From Glandiceps talaboti (Eukaryota; Hemichordata; Enteropneusta; Spengelidae), in NCBI RefSeq assembly GCF_964340395.1, contig NC_135564.1:3449861-3513860 (forward strand): a DNA stretch of 64,000 nucleotides, read 5' to 3'. The position numbers were made by a program, and so were the translations under genes. Within the stretch, counting starts at the first letter, position 1. Each line of letters begins with the position of its first letter. Positions 61,101-64,000 of this stretch are shown in pieces. The notes under the pieces are model-generated. The model worked only from the letters and a program-made list of their open reading frames with translations, did not search any database and was not told where the DNA came from.

Positions 61101-62130
61101 TTATAACGTTAATTAGTCACACGAATGAATTAATGCATTCGAGTGATTTATGGATTTGTTTCATTTTCTCATTTTGTAATGTCCAGACCGCTGAGACATG
61201 TTTGTGTAGTGGTCTTTAAACAATACAATATTATTATTATTATTATTATTATTCATGTATTATGCATAGTCTGCCTGCACACATTTTCGCGACTTAAAAC
61301 ATAAATTGGATAGCTCATATGTGTGTAATTGCATAGATACGTGAAGGGTATTTGTGTGTGTTGTAGTTTTTTATGGCCCGGTGTTGTATATATGCTGACT
61401 ATAATTGAAGTATGGGATACGACTTGGTGTATAGTAGCATAGTGTGTTGTAGTGTACATAGATGAAATATGAAGGTCGGGTGTTTATGTGGGTAGATTAG
61501 AACACTGAAGTAAAATAAACTCGGATGTAGTACATCTCATTGCATGAGTGCAGTAAATACATGGTCGATTATTGCAATGGAGTGAGTATCGAGACTACTA
61601 TTTGATTATCAATCATTATTTTTATTTTTATATTGTGACGGACAATATAGTCTTTTAAAATTTCCAATATGGCGTCCAAAATGACTAGCGCCTCCTCGTG
61701 CGGGTTAATAAAAAAAAGCAAAATATGAATAAACAATTTTAATGATATATGTGGTGATTCAAATTTATTAATTATGGTGTTTTCGAAACAGTTTAAAGGA
61801 AGTACATTTTTTTCTTTCTACGCTGGCGTTTTAGGTAAAACCAAAACAAAGACAGTCATAAATAACGGGTGAATTTATGTCCAACCCAGTGAGACAGGGA
61901 AATTTAGTGTGAGATTTTAAAGACTTTCTTTTTTCCTATTTCAGTATTCATATTGTATGTGTATGGTGGTGATACCAGGAATCTGATCCTGCATGCCTAT
62001 GATAAAGGTCTGCTAAATGGTGAAAATGCTTTCTTTTTGATTGAAATATCTACTCTGGATGTTCGATTTGCAAGAAATACTTGGATGGCAGAAGATGGGC
62101 GTGACGAGGATGCTATCAAAGCTTTTGAAG
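52245..62130 (+). CDS. Second receptor guanylyl cyclase/natriuretic-receptor-like gene, 3'-partial (ligand-binding domain)
   Basis: Exons 52245-52941 and 61945-62130 join in phase 1 and give 294 codons, running off the window. Residues 1-21 form a signal peptide (hydrophobic, ending LTSA before KVFHLGVLLP). The rest is an ANF-receptor periplasmic-binding-like domain: GVLLPW, then A-N-V-A-L-D-D-I, C78, then FIGSGCSVVCEPTG with C108 and C112, FARTVAPYTKL, and YNWTHIAIL. Exon 2 has GLLNGENAFFLIEI and DEDAIKAFE, which align to the NGDYVFFYID and EALREAFQ stretches of natriuretic receptors. N-glycosylation sequons at N68 and N167. The start is fixed by an in-frame stop just upstream. It could be a full cyclase receptor or a cyclase-less clearance receptor; the intracellular part is not in view. 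Confidence 0.92.
55528..55728 (-). pseudogene. Unclassified protein-like minus-strand frame, possibly a transposon fragment
   Basis: 66 codons between a TGA just upstream and a terminal stop, with no ATG near its start. The product is rich in charged residues and reads like real protein: FPDKTVKEISKTVARRRGEE, then LPTILNVIVKKKGFMLTRED. I recognise no family. It sits antisense in a long intron, where a mobile-element remnant would be expected. Confidence 0.25.
58013..58358 (+). repeat. Compound microsatellite (12-mer, CA, TA, CATA, CA, CATA, CATG)
   Basis: Starts with about three GGCAGGCATGTG units, then (CA)n, a long (TA)n, (CATA)n, a C-run with (CA)n, (CATA)n and finally (CATG)n. Adjacent motifs differ by one base. 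Long low-complexity frames on both strands are by-products. Confidence 0.95.
59591..59604 (+). repeat. G homopolymer after (GT)n
   Basis: A (GT)n run passes into 14 consecutive G. Length may vary or be misassembled. Confidence 0.9.
59625..59703 (+). repeat. Direct duplication of a 38-mer
   Basis: Copies 59625-59662 and 59666-59703 differ at two positions (tATGtctttcTTC versus tCTGtctttcCTC). Confidence 0.92.
61231..61252 (+). repeat. (TTA)n microsatellite
   Basis: Seven TTA units about 700 bases before gene 2 exon 2. Confidence 0.93.
61945..62130 (+). CDS. Gene 2 coding exon 2: C-terminal lobe of the ligand-binding domain
   Basis: Acceptor ttcctatttcag, donor gtaata; phase 1 in and out. 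Encodes FILYVYGGDTRNLILHAYDK, then GLLNGENAFFLIEI. The alignment to the family continues directly from exon 1 without a gap. Confidence 0.92.
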
Positions 62131-64000
62131 GTAATATCTTAATTAATAAATTATTTCCCAACTCAACACTAGGCATAACAGAAGAAACAGTAAACTATAG
62201 ATACATGTAGAATGCATCGTTACCGATTTAGAAGAATAACCATTTGAAAATGATATGGAAAGTAGGCCCAAACCATGGTTCCAATGCCAGTTAATGGGAA
62301 ACTTTGGACTCAATTTCTGTTAACAGGACAGTTTTTACACAATTAAACGTTTAAACCATTAATGAAACTGTCTCCAAGCTTAGTACTTACCACAATGAAG
62401 CTGTTCCCAATCGCAACTTCAAATGAAAATTCATGTGTTGTAAACTATAGTATCGAAACAAAATTTTGTTCCAAACACATACTTGAAAGTACAATTTTCC
62501 AAGCGCCTATATGACCCCCTTATTTCGGCTCACTTGTCTGTGAGATCAGGAGTTCTGAATTCTCGATACCTGAAACGAACATTCGATTTCTTGGTCGACA
62601 CCATGACTTCCGCTCCACGCGCTTCACATGCATTACTATAGGCGCGCGAGAAAAGTAATCGACCTTGCTCTATTTGACCCTCCAGCATAAGATAAAGCTA
62701 TTGCAGGTACTGAGAACTGTGGGTCAATCTGTTGACAAAGACTGAAGTGTGCAGTCGTACATTTCGGGTGCAATTTTCAAGTTTTGGAACAAAAAATTAA
62801 TTCAATACTATGTCTAGCACGTACGTCGTCCTATCTGAGGCAGTCCCGAGTCCTACATGTACTTGAGGTAGGATATGTTTGTGTCTACACGCAGGAAGGT
62901 TACGGCGTAGATGTCTCGCGTTCCCTCCTGACTCCGTCCTGACAGTACATGGGACGAAGTCAAGAAGGTTTCAGGAAACGTCACGAAGGTGTCCTAAGTC
63001 AGGACACTTTCAGGACAGGTTCGAGACGCGTTTACATCTACACGGGCTTCGAACTATCCTTTGTCCTGCCTCAGGTAGGATTTTCAGTGCCGTGTAGATG
63101 GGGCTACTGTCACAATGACGCTGTCTGTCTGTCAACTTGTACACACATGTGCTATGATACCTAAGACTTGTTTTTAGTTGTGCACCTGGTCTTCAGTAAA
63201 GTGTGCATAAATTATCTATACCTTAGTTTGGTCTTGAAGTCAGTACCTCTCTGTCCACAGACCAAGTCTTGGGCCACCTGCTATGAAGCGATTGTTAAAA
63301 TTGTTTTTTTTTCTACATTCATTTACATGATATGGAGTAAGTGTAGGGAGTTACATAACACCTACATGTTAATAGTGGCAGCATGCTTGGAAAATAACCC
63401 TGAAAAAACATGTCGAATTTGAAATATAACACTGTTATATATAGTACATGTCTTTGCCGTGAGCAAAATGACAGACATCTTCCTAGAAAATGTTCTGTTA
63501 TTTCCATTAAAGAGAGACAGATCCGTCTCATAACTATTAATTGAGGCACCCTACCAATCGTCATGTGTCATTACGTTCTAATTTAACAAAATCATTGAAG
63601 GAAAAGAAAAGGTTATTTTCATTAGTATTTTCTCATCTATTTCGTTTAAATTAATTAGATAGCTTAGGAACAGACGCAGTTGGCGACTATAGGTCACCTC
63701 CATGGCACCACTATGTATTCCAAGAGGCGTTGTTACTGTTATGCTTCATTCTATTTTTCGTACACCTACTTCACTGTGTGATTGATTGTGGGTTGCAGGG
63801 TATTCAAGTGCAAAATGTCCCTGCTTAATTGAGTTGTTTAAATATGAGTAATTCTATAATCTTAATTGTACAAACAAATGCTTATGGATGTCTTGCTCTT
63901 CTCCGGTACAGCTAAAACGTGTCACAGTAATATATCAATTAATTATCGTAATTTTCTAAACTTGCCAGACAATATACTATGTGGAAATTTAGCAAGGCGA
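62131..64000 (+). other. Gene 2 intron 2 (start), next exon not found
   Basis: I looked for the next ligand-binding-domain exon in all forward frames and saw none. A candidate acceptor near 63260 opens into a stop after nine codons. The stretch holds a GC- and CpG-richer fold-back at 62829-63080. Confidence 0.55.
62829..63080. repeat. GC-rich fold-back region
   Basis: TCCTATCTGAGGCAG (62829-62843) is complementary to CTGCCTCAGGTAGGA (63066-63080) with one mismatch. Inside are further inverted pieces, such as GTAGATGTCTCGCG with CGCGTTTACATCTAC, and GTGTCCT with AGGACAC. It is markedly richer in CpG than its surroundings. Confidence 0.55.

Larger units (their letters stand above)
52942..61944 (+). 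other. Gene 2 intron 1, 9.0 kb
   Basis: Phase-1 intron splitting the ligand-binding domain. It contains the compound microsatellite at 58.0-58.4 kb, a G-run and duplicated 38-mer near 59.6 kb, and a (TTA)n run at 61231-61252. A protein-like minus-strand frame lies at 55528-55728. No exon with family homology was seen between the two coding exons, and the protein alignment leaves no gap for one. Confidence 0.75.

Noticed and set aside
63255-63290. Candidate next exon of gene 2 after the ccacag acceptor near 63260
   Set aside because: In the required phase it meets a stop after nine codons and does not match the family.

Overview
This is eukaryotic, animal-type nuclear DNA. It is AT-rich and gene-sparse, with many short exons bounded by GT-AG introns and heavy microsatellite, minisatellite and inverted-repeat content. 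The only confidently recognised protein family is the animal membrane (receptor) guanylyl cyclase family. A bilaterian invertebrate, probably marine, fits the intron sizes, the tRNA-derived SINE and the tandem receptor-cyclase genes. I cannot place it more precisely from sequence alone.

Gene 1 (+ strand, 370-18103) is the 3' part of a receptor guanylyl cyclase of the natriuretic-peptide-receptor type. I assembled 18 coding exons that join in one open frame of 730 codons to a TAA at 18101. They encode the end of the extracellular ligand-binding domain, a membrane-proximal cysteine pair, one transmembrane helix, a Ser/Thr-rich juxtamembrane segment, a pseudokinase (kinase-homology domain), a coiled-coil linker and a complete, apparently active guanylyl cyclase domain. 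The 5' exons lie to the left of the window.

From 18104 to about 52089 (34 kb) I see no confident gene. The stretch holds the probable 3' UTR of gene 1, a 1.1-kb minisatellite of about 32 units, several MITE-like inverted-repeat elements, a repeat with about four internal units ending in (AC)n, many microsatellites, CTCF-like and CRE-like motifs, and a TATA-plus-splice-donor candidate first exon near 30.5 kb.

Gene 2 (+ strand, coding from 52245, running off the right edge) is a second, paralogous receptor with a signal peptide and an ANF-receptor ligand-binding domain. Its first coding exon (52245-52941) splices across a 9-kb intron to a second (61945-62130). The next exon was not found. The two genes lie head to tail, so the window appears to be part of a tandem receptor-cyclase cluster. 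Gene 1 shows the intracellular half and gene 2 the extracellular half of the same architecture. They cannot be one gene, because the order is reversed.

No CRISPR array, prokaryotic operon or recognisable autonomous transposon was seen. The observations most worth checking are a possible alternative terminal exon (8747-8818) that would give gene 1 a cyclase-less, clearance-receptor-like isoform, the tandem cluster itself, and several undescribed fold-back elements.
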